From NCBI GenBank assembly GCA_030446525.1, contig JAUJNC010000012.1:1-61053 (forward strand): 61,053 nt of DNA, read 5' to 3'. The translations under genes were made by a program, and so were the position numbers. This stretch comes from Armatimonadaceae bacterium (GTDB taxonomy: Bacteria > Armatimonadota > Armatimonadia > Armatimonadales > Armatimonadaceae). Below are positions 18,439 to 27,030 of the stretch, one piece after another (the first letter of the stretch is position 1; every line of letters begins with the position of its first letter). The notes below the pieces were generated by a model, which had not been told where the DNA came from, searched no databases, and saw nothing but the letters and a program-made list of their open reading frames with translations.

Positions 18439-19618
18439 GTGCAAAAACAGAGGATCATCAAAGAGGACGGGCGGTACCTGATCTTCTACCGATTCGACGA
18501 CGAGACGGAGGAGGACGAGGCCCCATCGGAGGCGCCGCCCCCGGCGCCCCCGGCGGCGCAGCAGCACGTCGCCTCGGAGAACGTTGCCGACGACGAGCGC
18601 GCCGCCCGCCGCGCCGCAGGAAGCCTGACCATGTCCGAACTGCGCTGGCACCCGATCCTGGAAGAGTGGGTCATCACGGCGACGCACCGGCAGGACCGCA
18701 CCTTCTTCCCGCCGCCGGATTATAACCCGCTGGCCCCCACCAAGCCGGGCGGCTTCCCCACCGAGATACCCGCCCCCGACTTCGACATCGTCGTGTTCGA
18801 GAACAAATTCCCGTCGCTGCAACCGAACCCGCCGGCCCCCGCGGTCGAGCCGACGCCGCTCTCGCCCGTGGCGCCCGCGCAGGGCGTCTGCGAGGTGGTG
18901 GTGTACACGCCCGACCCCCAGGCCACGCTCGCCTCGCTCCCCGTCCGGCGCATCGAGAACCTGATCCACGTCTGGACCGACCGCTACCGCGAGCTGGGGG
19001 CGCACCCGTTCGTCAAGTACGTCTTCATTTTCGAGAACAAAGGCCGCGAGATCGGCGTGACGCTGACCCACCCGCACGGCCAGATCTACGCCTACCCGTT
19101 CATCCCGCCGCGTCTGGAAACCGAGCTTGCCGCCTGCAGGCGGCACCGGGACGCCCGGGGCGAGAACCTCCTCGAGGCGGTGCGCGAGCAGGAGCGGGCT
19201 GACGGGGCGGCGCATCGTCCTGGAAAACGATCACTTCGTCGCCTTCATCCCCTTCTTCGCGCGCTACCCGTACGAGACCTACGTCCTGCCCAAGGCCCCG
19301 CGCCGGTCGCTGGCCGACTTCGGCCCCGGCGAGCCGCGCGCGCTCGCCGAGGTTCTTGAAGGCGCTGCTCACCAAGTTCGACAACCTGTTCGGCTTCTCG
19401 CTGCCCTACATCATGGTGATGCACCAGGCTCCGACGGACGGCGAGGACTACGGCCACTACCTGTTCCACATCGAGTTCTACCCGCCCAACCGCACCAAAG
19501 ACAAGCTGAAGTACCTGGCCGGCTCGAGGCCGGCGCGGGCGCCTTCATCAACGACACCCTGGCCGAGGAAAAGGCCGAGGAACTGCGCCGATGCCAACCC
19601 GAAGGCACGCGCCCCTGA
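18439..19618 (+). CDS. galT: Galactose-1-phosphate uridylyltransferase (frameshifted, N-terminal extension)
   Basis: HIT-superfamily enzyme of the Leloir pathway that exchanges UMP between UDP-glucose and galactose 1-phosphate. From about 18631 the sequence is a typical GalT: MSELRWHPILEEWVITATHR, DFDIVVFENKFPSL, and the active-site THPHGQIYAYPF. Shifts near 19195, 19350 and 19530 scatter IVLENDHFVAFIPFFARYPYE, YIMVMHQAP and GAFINDTLAEEKAEELR over frames. Upstream, an in-frame extension from GTG 18439 encodes QRIIKEDGRYLIFYRFDDE, then a Pro/Ala-rich stretch of about 40 residues. That short motif may be a separate small protein whose stop was lost, or a real extension. Confidence 0.85.
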
Positions 19619-19671
19619 TCGATTCGGAAGACTGCGCCGCCTACCTTGGTCAGGCACTGAGGAGCCCATCA

Positions 19672-22600
19672 ATGAGCCTTCCTTCCGGCACCGTCACCTT
19701 TCTCTTCACGGACATAGAAGGCAGCACCCGCCTCTGGCAGGAGCACCCGGAAGCCATGCGGCGCGCCGCGCCCGCCACGACACGCTGGCCGGCGGCCTCA
19801 TCGCCGAGCAGGACGGCACCCTCGTCAAGAGCCGCGGCGAAGGCGACAGCCTGTTTGCTGTCTTCGCCCGCGCGAGCGACGCTGCCGCTTGCGGATGCTT
19901 GCTGCAGCGGGCGTTCTTTGCCGAGCCGTGGCCCAGAGGCATCTGCCTGCGCGTCCGCATGACGCTGCACACCGGCGAGGCCGACTTCCGGGACGGCGAC
20001 TACTTCGGCCCCGCCGTCAACCGCTGCGCCCGACTCCGGGCGATAGCGCATGGCGGGCAGGTGCTGCTCTCCTTCCCACCGAGGAGTTGGCGCGCGACAG
20101 CCTGCCACAGGGAGCCGCTTTTGCTCGACCTGGGCGAGCACCGCCTGCGCGATCTTGCTCGCCCGGAGCGGGTGTTCCAGCTCCTGCACCCCGAGCCTGC
20201 CGACCGACTTCCCCCCGCTGCGCTCGCTCGATGCGCTGCCCAACAACCTGCCGCTGCAAGTGACCTCCTTCATCGGTCGCGAGAAGCAGATCACGGAGGC
20301 CCGGGCGCTGCTGGCGAAGGCGCCGCTTCTGACCATCACCGGCTCCGGCGGCGTCGGCAAGACCAGGCTGGCGCTGCAGGTCGCCGCGGAGGAACTGGAC
20401 CGTTATCCCGAGGGCGTGTGGCTGGCGGAACTGGCCCCGCTCGACCCCGGCCTCGTGCCGCAGGCAGTCGCCACCGCCCTGAACGTGCGCGAGCAGGGCG
20501 CACGGCCGCTGACGCAGACGCTGATCGAGCATCTCAAGCCCAGGGCGCTCTTGCTGGTGCTGGACAACTGCGAGCACCTGCTGTCTGCGGCGGCGCAGCT
20601 CGCGGAGGCGCTGCTGCGCGCCTGCCCCGGGGTACGGGTACTCGCCAGCAGCCGGGAGGGGCTGGGCATCGCCGGGGAGGTCACGTACCGCGTGCCCTCG
20701 CTGTCTGTGCCGGACCCGCGGCACCTGCCGCCTGTGGACGCCTTGGGGCAGTTCGAGGCGGTCAGGCTGTTCATCGAGCGCGCGATGGCCGCCCTGCCCT
20801 CCTTCTCGGTGACCAACGCGAACGCGCCGGCCGTGGCGCAGGTGTGTTACCGCCTGGACGGCATCCCGCTGGCCATCGAGCCTGGCCGCGGCGCGGGTCA
20901 AGGCGCTCGCGGTGGAGCAGATCGCCCGAAGGCTGGACGACCGCTTCCGTCTGCTGACGGGCGGCAGCCGCACGGCGCTCCCCGGCAGCAGACGCTGCGC
21001 GCCGCCATCGACTGGAGCTACGACCTGCTCCCGGCAGCGGAGAAGCTGCTGCTTTCGCGCCTGTCGGTGTTCGCCGGCGGCTGGACCCTGGAGGCGGCGG
21101 AGGCGGTCTGTTCCGGGGCGGCATCGACGACTGGCAGGTGCTGGACCTGTTGACCAGTCTGGTGGAGAAGAGCCTGGTGGTCTATGAGCAGGAGACGGGG
21201 GAAGGGCGCTACCGCCTGCTGGAGACGGTGCGCCAGTATGCCCGGGACCGGCTGATGGAGAGCGGCGAGGCAGAAAGGCTTCGCGCCGCCCACCAGAGCT
21301 TCTTTCTTGCCTTCGCCGAGGAAGCGATCGGGCATTACTCCGGGCCGGAGCAGGCGGCGTGGTTCGACCGGTTGGAGGCCGATCACGGCAACCTGCGCGC
21401 CGCGCTGGAGTGGTGCGGCGAATGCGAGCACGGCGCGGAGTCTGTTTGCCTGCGGCTTGTCGCGGCGCTGGCCCGGTTCTGGGTGGCGCGCGGCCTTTTC
21501 CGTCAGGGGCGGGAGTGGATTGAGGCGGCTCTGAGTCGCAAGGGGGCCGAGGGGAGGACCGTGGCGCGCTGCGGCGCTTCATGAGGCAGGCTTTGTCGCC
21601 TTCATGAACGGTTTTCGTGGGGGGTGACTTCGCGCAGGCGCGCCGGCACCTGGACGAGAGCCTGGCGATCTTCCGGGAGTCGGGCGAGGAGCGAAGGGCC
21701 GCCGACGTGCTGCACACCCTCGGGCGCATAACCCAGGGGTATGGCGATCCCCCCGGCGGCCCGTCCGTTCTATGAAGAGTCACTGGTCGCGTCCCGGCGC
21801 CTGGGCTATAAGAAAGGGATCGTCTCGGCGCTGCGGGGCCTGGGCGAGGCGACATGGCACCGGCGGGAGGACTTCCCCCGAGGCAGAGGCCTACTTCCGG
21901 GAATCCATCGCGTTGGCAAGCGAGATCGGGGACAAGCGCTCCCTCCTCTGGGGTGATTGGGGCTTGGGCAGGATCGCCCAAAGGCAGCCCGATCCTGCCG
22001 CGATGCGCGCCTGCTTCGAAAAGAGCCTTGCCCGGGCGCGCGAGCCTGACATACCAGCACGCCACTGCCGGCTCTCTCAACCACCTTGCCGAGGTGGCGC
22101 TGCGCCAGCGTGACTATCCGCGGGCGCTGGCTCTTCGGGAAGAGGCCCTGTCCACCAGGATAGCGTGGTCAGATCCGCAATCGATCGCCTGGGCGCGCTA
22201 TGGTGTCTCAGAAGCGGCCCAGTTCGTGGGCGACTACCTTTCTGCGCTGGCGCACTGCGAGAAAGCGTGCGCCGTGTTTCGGCAGGTGGGGAACGCGCGC
22301 GGCCTCGCCTGCGGGCTGGGGCGCCTGGGCTGGCTCGCCCACTGGCAGGGCGACATCGCCGCGGCGCACCTGCATCTGCAGGAGTCGCGGGCGCTGTTCG
22401 AGGGCAGCCAAAACCAGGGCGCGATGGAATGGACGCTGAGCCACCTGGACCGGGTCGCGCAGGGCGGGATGGAATGGACGCTGAGCCACCTGGGCCGGGT
22501 CGCCTCGGATCGGGGAGACGCCGCCGCGGCGCGCCGGCACCTGGGGGAGAGCCTGCGGTGCGGCGACCCGCAGTGCTGCGCCTGGTCGCTGGCGCGTCTC

Positions 22601-22851
22601 GCCTTTGTCGCTGCCATCCAGGAAGGACAAGCAGAGCAGGCGGCGAGACTGCTCGGAGCGGTCCAGGGTCTGAGTGACACCTTGCGGATAGAGGGTCCGC
22701 TGCCGCCGGAGCCCCGGGGGGGCATGAGGAGGCGGTCAGCGCAGCGCGGGCCCTTCTAGGTGCGGATGGCTTCTCTGCTGTGTTCGCCGAGGGGCAGGCG
22801 ATGAGTCTGAGCCAGGCTGTGGATTACGCGCTGGAAGATTCCCTCGCATAA
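19672..22851 (+). CDS. Class III cyclase - STAND ATPase - TPR regulator (frameshifted)
   Basis: A large signalling protein. The start ATG 19672 has GAGGAG eight bases upstream. Domains in order: adenylate/guanylate cyclase homology domain (PSGTVTFLFTDIEGSTRLW, later GPAVNRCARLRAIAHGGQ); an AAA/NB-ARC-like STAND ATPase with FIGREKQITEAR, Walker A TGSGGVGKTRLALQVA near 20340 and Walker B LLLVLDNCEHLL near 20555; a winged-helix-like segment (RAAIDWSYDLLPAAEKLLLSRLSVFAGGW); and TPR-type helices to the end (SLSQAVDYALEDSLA). At least six frame breaks occur (for example near 19780, 20090, 20880, 21120, 21580 and 21880). Such proteins sense a signal through STAND/TPR modules. The ligand is unknown. 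A related ATPase/TPR protein is encoded at 56534-59651. Confidence 0.8.
22424..22513 (+). repeat. 45-base in-frame tandem duplication in the TPR region
   Basis: ATGGAATGGACGCTGAGCC begins at 22424 and again at 22469. The first 34 bases of each copy differ at one position. The encoded repeats are MEWTLSHLDRVAQGG and MEWTLSHLGRVASDR. The duplication does not shift the frame. Confidence 0.8.
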
Positions 22852-22930
22852 AGGCCCTCGCGCCGGGGTCTACGACAACTGCCTCCATGGCGCTCATCGG
22901 CTTATTCCTTATCTCAGGGTCGCCGTCACG

Positions 22931-23266
22931 TTATTGCGCGCCTCCCACGTGCGCCCGGAGCTTCTCGGCGATCACGGTGCGGGGCACGGCGCCCACGATC
23001 TGGTCGACCACCTGGCCGCCCTTGAAGATGATCAGCGTCGGGATGCCCTGCACCCCGTAGCGGGCCGCGATGTCGGACTCCTCGTCCACGTTGACCTTGA
23101 ACACCCGGGCCTGCCCGTCCATCTGCTCGGCCACGGCGTCCACCTCCGGGGCCACCCGGCGGCAGGGCCCGCACCAGACCGCCCAGAAGTCCACCAGCAC
23201 GGGCACGTCGGCCCCCAGCACTTCCCTATCGAAATCCGCCGTCGTCACGGCAGCGGCTTGACTCAT
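22931..23266 (-). CDS. trxA: Thioredoxin
   Basis: Cytoplasmic dithiol oxidoreductase of 111 residues, intact. The active site WCGPC is at residues 31-35, followed by the cis-proline region VQGIPTLIIFKGGQ and the typical end VIAEKLRAH. ATG 23266 is preceded by AGGAGAAACAG. It has its own promoter (23305-23333). In this window it is a possible reductant for the peroxiredoxin at 42432-43640, although that protein carries an export signal and would need an extracytoplasmic partner instead. Confidence 0.95.
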   Translation of the reverse strand: MSQAAAVTTADFDREVLGADVPVLVDFWAVWCGPCRRVAPEVDAVAEQMDGQARVFKVNVDEESDIAARYGVQGIPTLIIFKGGQVVDQIVGAVPRTVIAEKLRAHVGGAQ

Positions 23267-23304
23267 CTGTTTCTCCTATTGTTCTAGATTAAGCGAACAT
23301 TAAC

Positions 23305-23333
23305 AGTATGACAGAATCATGGGATAATGTCAA
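23305..23333 (-). promoter_or_regulatory. Promoter of trxA
   Basis: Minus strand TTGACA (23333-23328), 17-base spacer, CATACT (23310-23305). The region is noticeably more AT rich than its surroundings. The leader to the trxA ATG is about 30 bases. Confidence 0.7.
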
Positions 23334-23482
23334 CTGTATGAAGACGCAAATTTTCCCGGCACGCGAGCCACGAGCGCGTCGACGGGCCGCGCCCGGACCG
23401 GGTCGGTGTGCGCCGGGGCCATCACCGTGACGGCAAGGATCAGCGAAGCGGCGAGACGCCGGCGTTGCGCGTGTGCGTGCAT
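23330..23482 (-). CDS. Possible 50-residue exported peptide (doubtful)
   Basis: Begins at ATG 23482, two bases after the stop of the hemolysin III-type gene. A basic start (HAHAQRRR) followed by LAASLILAVTVMAPAHTD would suit a signal peptide. The reading frame ends inside the trxA -35 box, there is no clear ribosome binding site and I know no homologue. It is listed because of the tight spacing, at low confidence. Confidence 0.2.
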   Translation of the reverse strand: MHAHAQRRRLAASLILAVTVMAPAHTDPVRARPVDALVARVPGKFASSYS

Positions 23483-23484
23483 TC

Positions 23485-24138
23485 TCAGAGCGGGGCTATG
23501 AAGCGCCACATGAGCACGAAGTGGCAGACGCTTCCGGCCAGGACGAAGACATGCCACAGGTCGTGCGCTCCGAAGACGCCGGGGCGCAGGCGCGGGCGCT
23601 CCCGTACGCAGATCACCGCGCCCACGGTGTAGATGACGCAACCCGCGAGCAGCCATAACAGGGCGGCGGCCGGCAGCGCCCGCACGAGCGGGCCGATGGC
23701 GACCACGGCGATCCAGCCGGTGACCAGGTAGAGGAGCGCCGTGAGCCAGTCGGGGGCGCGGCGCCGGGAAAGGATGTCCGCCACAATACCTGCCACCGCC
23801 AGGCCCCAAACCGCCCCGAACAGGCCCCACCCCCACCCGCCTCGCAGCGCGACCAGGCAGATCGGCGTGTAGGTTCCGGCGATCAGGGCGTAGATGGCGG
23901 CGCGGTCGATGCTGAGCAGTCGCCCCTCCGTATGCGGGTTGACCTGCAGGAGATGGTACAACGCGCTCGCCGTGTAAAGGAGGAACAGCGTCGTCCCGTA
24001 GATGGCGAACGAGGTGATATGCCAGGGCTTTCCCCGGGACGCTCCCAAAAGAACCACCAGGCCGACCAACGCGAAGATCGCGCCCGCCAGGTGCGAAAGC
24101 CCGCTGAACGGGTCCTTGAAACGAAACCTCTTGATCAA
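23485..24138 (-). CDS. Hemolysin III / PAQR-family membrane protein
   Basis: A seven-helix membrane protein of 217 residues in the hemolysin III (TrhA, YqfA) branch of the PAQR superfamily. Family features seen are PFSGLSHLAGAIFAL near the start, LYTASALYHLL, IDRAAIYALIAGTYTPICL and the C-terminal AHDLWHVFVLAGSVCHF. The Ser, Asp and His residues in these match the putative metal-dependent hydrolase site of PAQR proteins. The start is TTG 24138, with AAGGGG eight bases upstream. Characterised members influence membrane lipid homeostasis, and hemolytic activity should not be assumed. It is divergent from the esterase gene. Confidence 0.9.
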   Translation of the reverse strand: MIKRFRFKDPFSGLSHLAGAIFALVGLVVLLGASRGKPWHITSFAIYGTTLFLLYTASALYHLLQVNPHTEGRLLSIDRAAIYALIAGTYTPICLVALRGGWGWGLFGAVWGLAVAGIVADILSRRRAPDWLTALLYLVTGWIAVVAIGPLVRALPAAALLWLLAGCVIYTVGAVICVRERPRLRPGVFGAHDLWHVFVLAGSVCHFVLMWRFIAPL

Positions 24139-24262
24139 GCAAACGTCCCCTTTGCCCCAGAAAGCGAATCGCCGATAAAGACCGTTTGGGTATTGCCCGG
24201 TCGCGGCGCAAGTTAAACCCTTCCTGCTAAGAAAGCCTTTCCGGCCCTGCGCGCAATCCCTG

Positions 24263-24271
24263 TGTTACAAT
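24263..24271 (+). promoter_or_regulatory. Extended -10 promoter for the esterase gene
   Basis: TGT directly precedes TACAAT (24266-24271), forming an extended -10 element. No good -35 is seen. It lies about 30 bases before the preferred GTG start, which argues against the further-upstream in-frame start at 24262. Confidence 0.6.
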
Positions 24272-24303
24272 GGGGGGAAGGTTCTTTCCAGGAGGGCGTT
24301 TAC

Positions 24304-25053
24304 GTGGCGTTTTGCGAACTGCACTACTTCAGCAGGGCTTTGGGCAAGCAGACGGCGGCCAATATCCTCCTGCCGGAGGGCGAGGGCAAGGCGGGGCCGT
24401 TCCCCGTCTTTTACCTGCTGCACGGGCTGTCGGACGACCACACCATCTGGCAGCGGCGCACCAGCATCGAGCGCTACGTCCAGAACCTGCCCCTGATCGT
24501 CGTCATGCCGGACGGCGGGCGCGGCTTCTACACGAACGCCGAGCAGGGCTTCGCGTATGAGACGGCGATCATCGAAGACCTGATCGGCTTCGTGGACCGC
24601 CTGTTCCCCACCCGGGCCGAGCGCGGCGGGCGGTGCATCGGCGGCCTTTCGATGGGCGGCTACGGGGCCGTCCGGCTCGCGCTGCGATTCCCCGACCGGT
24701 TCCGCTCCGCCAACAGCCATTCCGGCGCTCTGGGCTTCGGCCACCGCCCGCCGTCCGGCGATGACGCCCGCGCCGCCGAGTTCCGGCGCATCCTGGGCCC
24801 GAACCCGGCCGGCGGCCCCAACGACCTGTTCGCGCTCGCCAAGGACGTGGGCAAGACGAACCTACCCGCGCTGCGCATCGACTGCGGCACCGAGGATCGT
24901 CTGATCGAGGACAACCGCCTGTTCCACACGCACCTCGTCGACCTGGGCCTGCCGCACGAGTACGAGGAGTTCCCCGGCGCCCACGAATGGGGCTACTGGG
25001 ACAAGCACGTCCAGGAAGCCCTCGCCTTCCACCGCCGGCATCTGGGCATATAA
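24304..25053 (+). CDS. Esterase of the S-formylglutathione hydrolase / esterase D family
   Basis: Alpha/beta hydrolase of about 250 residues. The GTG at 24304 is chosen because AGGAGG lies eight bases upstream and the promoter -10 lies between it and the longer in-frame start. The oxyanion region FYLLHGLSDDHTIW, IVVMPDGGRGFYTNAE, the nucleophile elbow GGLSMGGYGAVRLALR (GxSMGG), the acid in DCGTEDRLIEDN and the histidine in PGAHEWGYWDKH complete the triad. The family includes acetyl esterases that release acetyl groups from xylan, which would fit the GH52 xylosidase at 33634, but that link is only an inference. Confidence 0.85.
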   Translation: MAFCELHYFSRALGKQTAANILLPEGEGKAGPFPVFYLLHGLSDDHTIWQRRTSIERYVQNLPLIVVMPDGGRGFYTNAEQGFAYETAIIEDLIGFVDRLFPTRAERGGRCIGGLSMGGYGAVRLALRFPDRFRSANSHSGALGFGHRPPSGDDARAAEFRRILGPNPAGGPNDLFALAKDVGKTNLPALRIDCGTEDRLIEDNRLFHTHLVDLGLPHEYEEFPGAHEWGYWDKHVQEALAFHRRHLGI

Positions 25054-25080
25054 AAGCGAACGCTCGGGATAGAGATGTGC

Positions 25081-25102
25081 GCCGGGCCGCCGACGGCCCG
25101 GC
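25081..25102. terminator. Hairpin between convergent genes
   Basis: GCCGGGCCG (25081-25089), loop CCGA, CGGCCCGGC (25094-25102): a perfect 9-bp GC stem in the 58-base gap between the convergent esterase and dehydrogenase genes. No U tract on either strand, so a terminator role is inferred from position. Confidence 0.45.
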
Positions 25103-25111
25103 GAGAGGATG

Positions 25112-26086
25112 CTAGGCGGGTGGGGGTTGGGGCCGGGCGAAGTTGACGAAGTTCCTGGCCCCTTCGCCGCGGAGGACGGACTCGACGTCGGCGCAGACGC
25201 AGGCGACGACGCGCTGCTGCGCTTCGTGGGTGAAGGCGGCGATGTGCGGCGTGAGGAGGACGTTGTCCATCTCGGCGAGCGGGCTGGGGGCGGGCGGCTC
25301 CTGCGCGCGGACGTCGAGGGCGGCGCCGGCGATCTTCTTCTCCTGCAGCGCGCGGATCAGGCCGGCTTCGTCCACCACGCCGCCGCGCGCCGCGATGATG
25401 AAGAAGGCGGACGGCTTCATCCGGCAGAACCGTTCATAATTGAACAGCCCCGCCGTCTCGGGCGTTTCGGGAAGATGGCACGAGACGAAATCGGCCGTCT
25501 GCAGGAGCTCTTCCAGGCCCAGGAGGCGGGCGCGCAGCTCGGACACGAGGATGCCGTCGGGGTTGGCGTAGACGTCGTGGGCGGCGATGTCCATGCCGAA
25601 AGCCCGGGCCCGTACCGCGGTCCGGTAGCCGATGCGGCCCAGCCCGACGATGCCCAGGGTCTTCCCGTACAGCTCCGTCCCGGTGAAGCGCTGGCGGCCC
25701 CAGCCCCCGCCCTTGGTGTCGCGGTCGGCCGCGGGGATCATGCGGGCCAGCCCCAGCATCACGCCCAGGGTCAGCTCCGCGACCGAGATCGAGTTCTGCT
25801 CCGGGGCCGACGTGACCACGATCCCCCGCGCGGTCGCGGCCGCCACGTCGATGTTGTCCAGCCCCGCCCCCGCGCGCGCGATCACCTGCAGGCCGCGTCC
25901 CGCCGCGATCAGTGCGGCGTCCACCTGCGTCTGGTTGCGCACCAGCAGCGCCCGGGACACGGCGACGGCGCTCGTCAGCCGCTCGCGGTCCTTCCACAGC
26001 TCCGGCTCGAAGGCCATCTCAAAGCGGTTCCGGAGCGCATCGACCTCTGCCCCCACGATGTTTTCCGTCACCAATACGTCCGGCAT
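25112..26086 (-). CDS. D-2-hydroxyacid dehydrogenase (phosphoglycerate dehydrogenase-like)
   Basis: NAD-dependent oxidoreductase of 324 residues, intact. The N-terminal catalytic domain ends in VIARAGAGLDNIDVAAATARG, then SVAELTLGVMLGLAR. The Rossmann motif is TLGIVGLGRIGYRTAVRARAFG, followed by a catalytic Arg in IIAARGGVVDEAGLI, and LTPHIAAFTHEAQ supplies the catalytic His. The ACT or regulatory domain of full-length SerA is absent. It resembles 3-phosphoglycerate dehydrogenase but could act on another 2-hydroxyacid. The start is ATG 26086, with AGGGGG upstream. No serine-pathway neighbours are present to decide. Confidence 0.88.
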   Translation of the reverse strand: MPDVLVTENIVGAEVDALRNRFEMAFEPELWKDRERLTSAVAVSRALLVRNQTQVDAALIAAGRGLQVIARAGAGLDNIDVAAATARGIVVTSAPEQNSISVAELTLGVMLGLARMIPAADRDTKGGGWGRQRFTGTELYGKTLGIVGLGRIGYRTAVRARAFGMDIAAHDVYANPDGILVSELRARLLGLEELLQTADFVSCHLPETPETAGLFNYERFCRMKPSAFFIIAARGGVVDEAGLIRALQEKKIAGAALDVRAQEPPAPSPLAEMDNVLLTPHIAAFTHEAQQRVVACVCADVESVLRGEGARNFVNFARPQPPPA

Positions 26087-26160
26087 GTTTGTTCCCCCTG
26101 GCGTTGTTTTTCGTCGGGGCGCGGGCGTTCTCCTTCTTCCCTCGTTGGGGCGGCGAAAGG

Positions 26161-26883
26161 CTAATCCGTTCGGGTGTCGCGCAGGTATTTTACGTGGCCG
26201 TCCAGGAACAAGCGGTTGCGCCCCCCGAAGTGCACGGCACGGCCGCGCAGTGCAGCGTCCACATTGGGAACGGTGCGCGGGAAGTAAGGATCAACGGCGA
26301 GCTCTGCGTCCGCGGGGCCGTCCGGTCTGGGTATGAAGAGGTCATTCGCCTGGTACAGGTCGTTGACCGCCTGCTGGTCGGTTTTGCCCCAGAAGTTGGT
26401 CAGCCGGTTTTTCGGATCGGTCATGTCCCACTGGTCGAAGCGCCACAGCCAGTAGCGCGTGAAGATGCCTGAGGAGCCGACGGGGACCGGCTGCGCTACC
26501 TGCAGCGCGGCGCCCAGCGACGAGCCTTCAACGCTCGGGCACGACCAGATGACGCTGTTTTTGATGTACGGGTCGAGGACGAGCGCCGCCCAGCCCGCGC
26601 GGGCATCGGAGGGTGGCCAGGTAGTCCACGGCCGGTAGCCGCCCGGGAGCGCGATCTTGAGGTCTCGGCGGTCGGGCAGAAGGTCGTCGTAGTCCTGCGT
26701 GTAGAGGGCGAAGGCGGTGCCGATCTGGCGCAGGTTGTTCATGCAGGCCGCCTGCCGCGCCTTTTCACGGGCCTGGGCGAAGACGGGAAAAAGGATGGCG
26801 GCCAGGATCGCTATGATCGCGATCACCACGAGAAGCTCGATCAGCGTGAAGGCAATCCCTGTACGGGGTCTTTGTCGGAACAT
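26161..26883 (-). CDS. DUF1559 prepilin-like protein (H-x9-DG type)
   Basis: Type IV pilin-like N terminus: the ATG at 26883 gives FRQRPRTG, then [20 protein letters not shown] with the conserved Glu five residues into the mature helix. [19 protein letters not shown], a signature seen over and over in Armatimonadota proteins of this type, follows. The C-terminal H-x9-DG motif reads [12 protein letters not shown]. Such proteins are processed by a prepilin peptidase and are probably exported to the surface or assembled as pseudopili. Their role is unknown and they occur in many copies per genome. Intact. Confidence 0.9.
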   Translation of the reverse strand: MFRQRPRTGIAFTLIELLVVIAIIAILAAILFPVFAQAREKARQAACMNNLRQIGTAFALYTQDYDDLLPDRRDLKIALPGGYRPWTTWPPSDARAGWAALVLDPYIKNSVIWSCPSVEGSSLGAALQVAQPVPVGSSGIFTRYWLWRFDQWDMTDPKNRLTNFWGKTDQQAVNDLYQANDLFIPRPDGPADAELAVDPYFPRTVPNVDAALRGRAVHFGGRNRLFLDGHVKYLRDTRTD

Positions 26884-26981
26884 CGTAGCGTATATACCCA
26901 ACGAGGCTCGCGGGTTAAGCGTTACCCCGTGTACCGGCGCGACAGGAAGGTACAAGCCCCGTTGCCTAGTAGCCGGGTGAC

Positions 26982-27013
26982 ATAAAAAAGGGGCGCCCCC
27001 GGGGGCGCCCCTT
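26982..27013 (-). terminator. Intrinsic terminator downstream of clpC
   Basis: A 26-base perfect palindrome (26988-27013, AAGGGGCGCCCCC and its complement) followed on the minus strand by a run of six T. It lies 18 bases past the clpC stop and closes the phosphatase-mcsB-clpC unit. Confidence 0.88.
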
Positions 27014-27030
27014 GTCGTGCTTGCTTGTCG

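Noticed and set aside
20017..22080. 687-codon minus-strand frame opposite the STAND regulator
   Set aside because: No recognisable domains. The plus strand carries clear Walker motifs and a cyclase domain.
22423..22513. Tandem repeat as a CRISPR array
   Set aside because: Only two adjacent copies, in frame inside a protein gene, with no spacers.
26988..27013. 26-base palindrome as a protein operator
   Set aside because: It is followed by a T run on the strand of clpC and sits just after its stop, which fits a terminator better.
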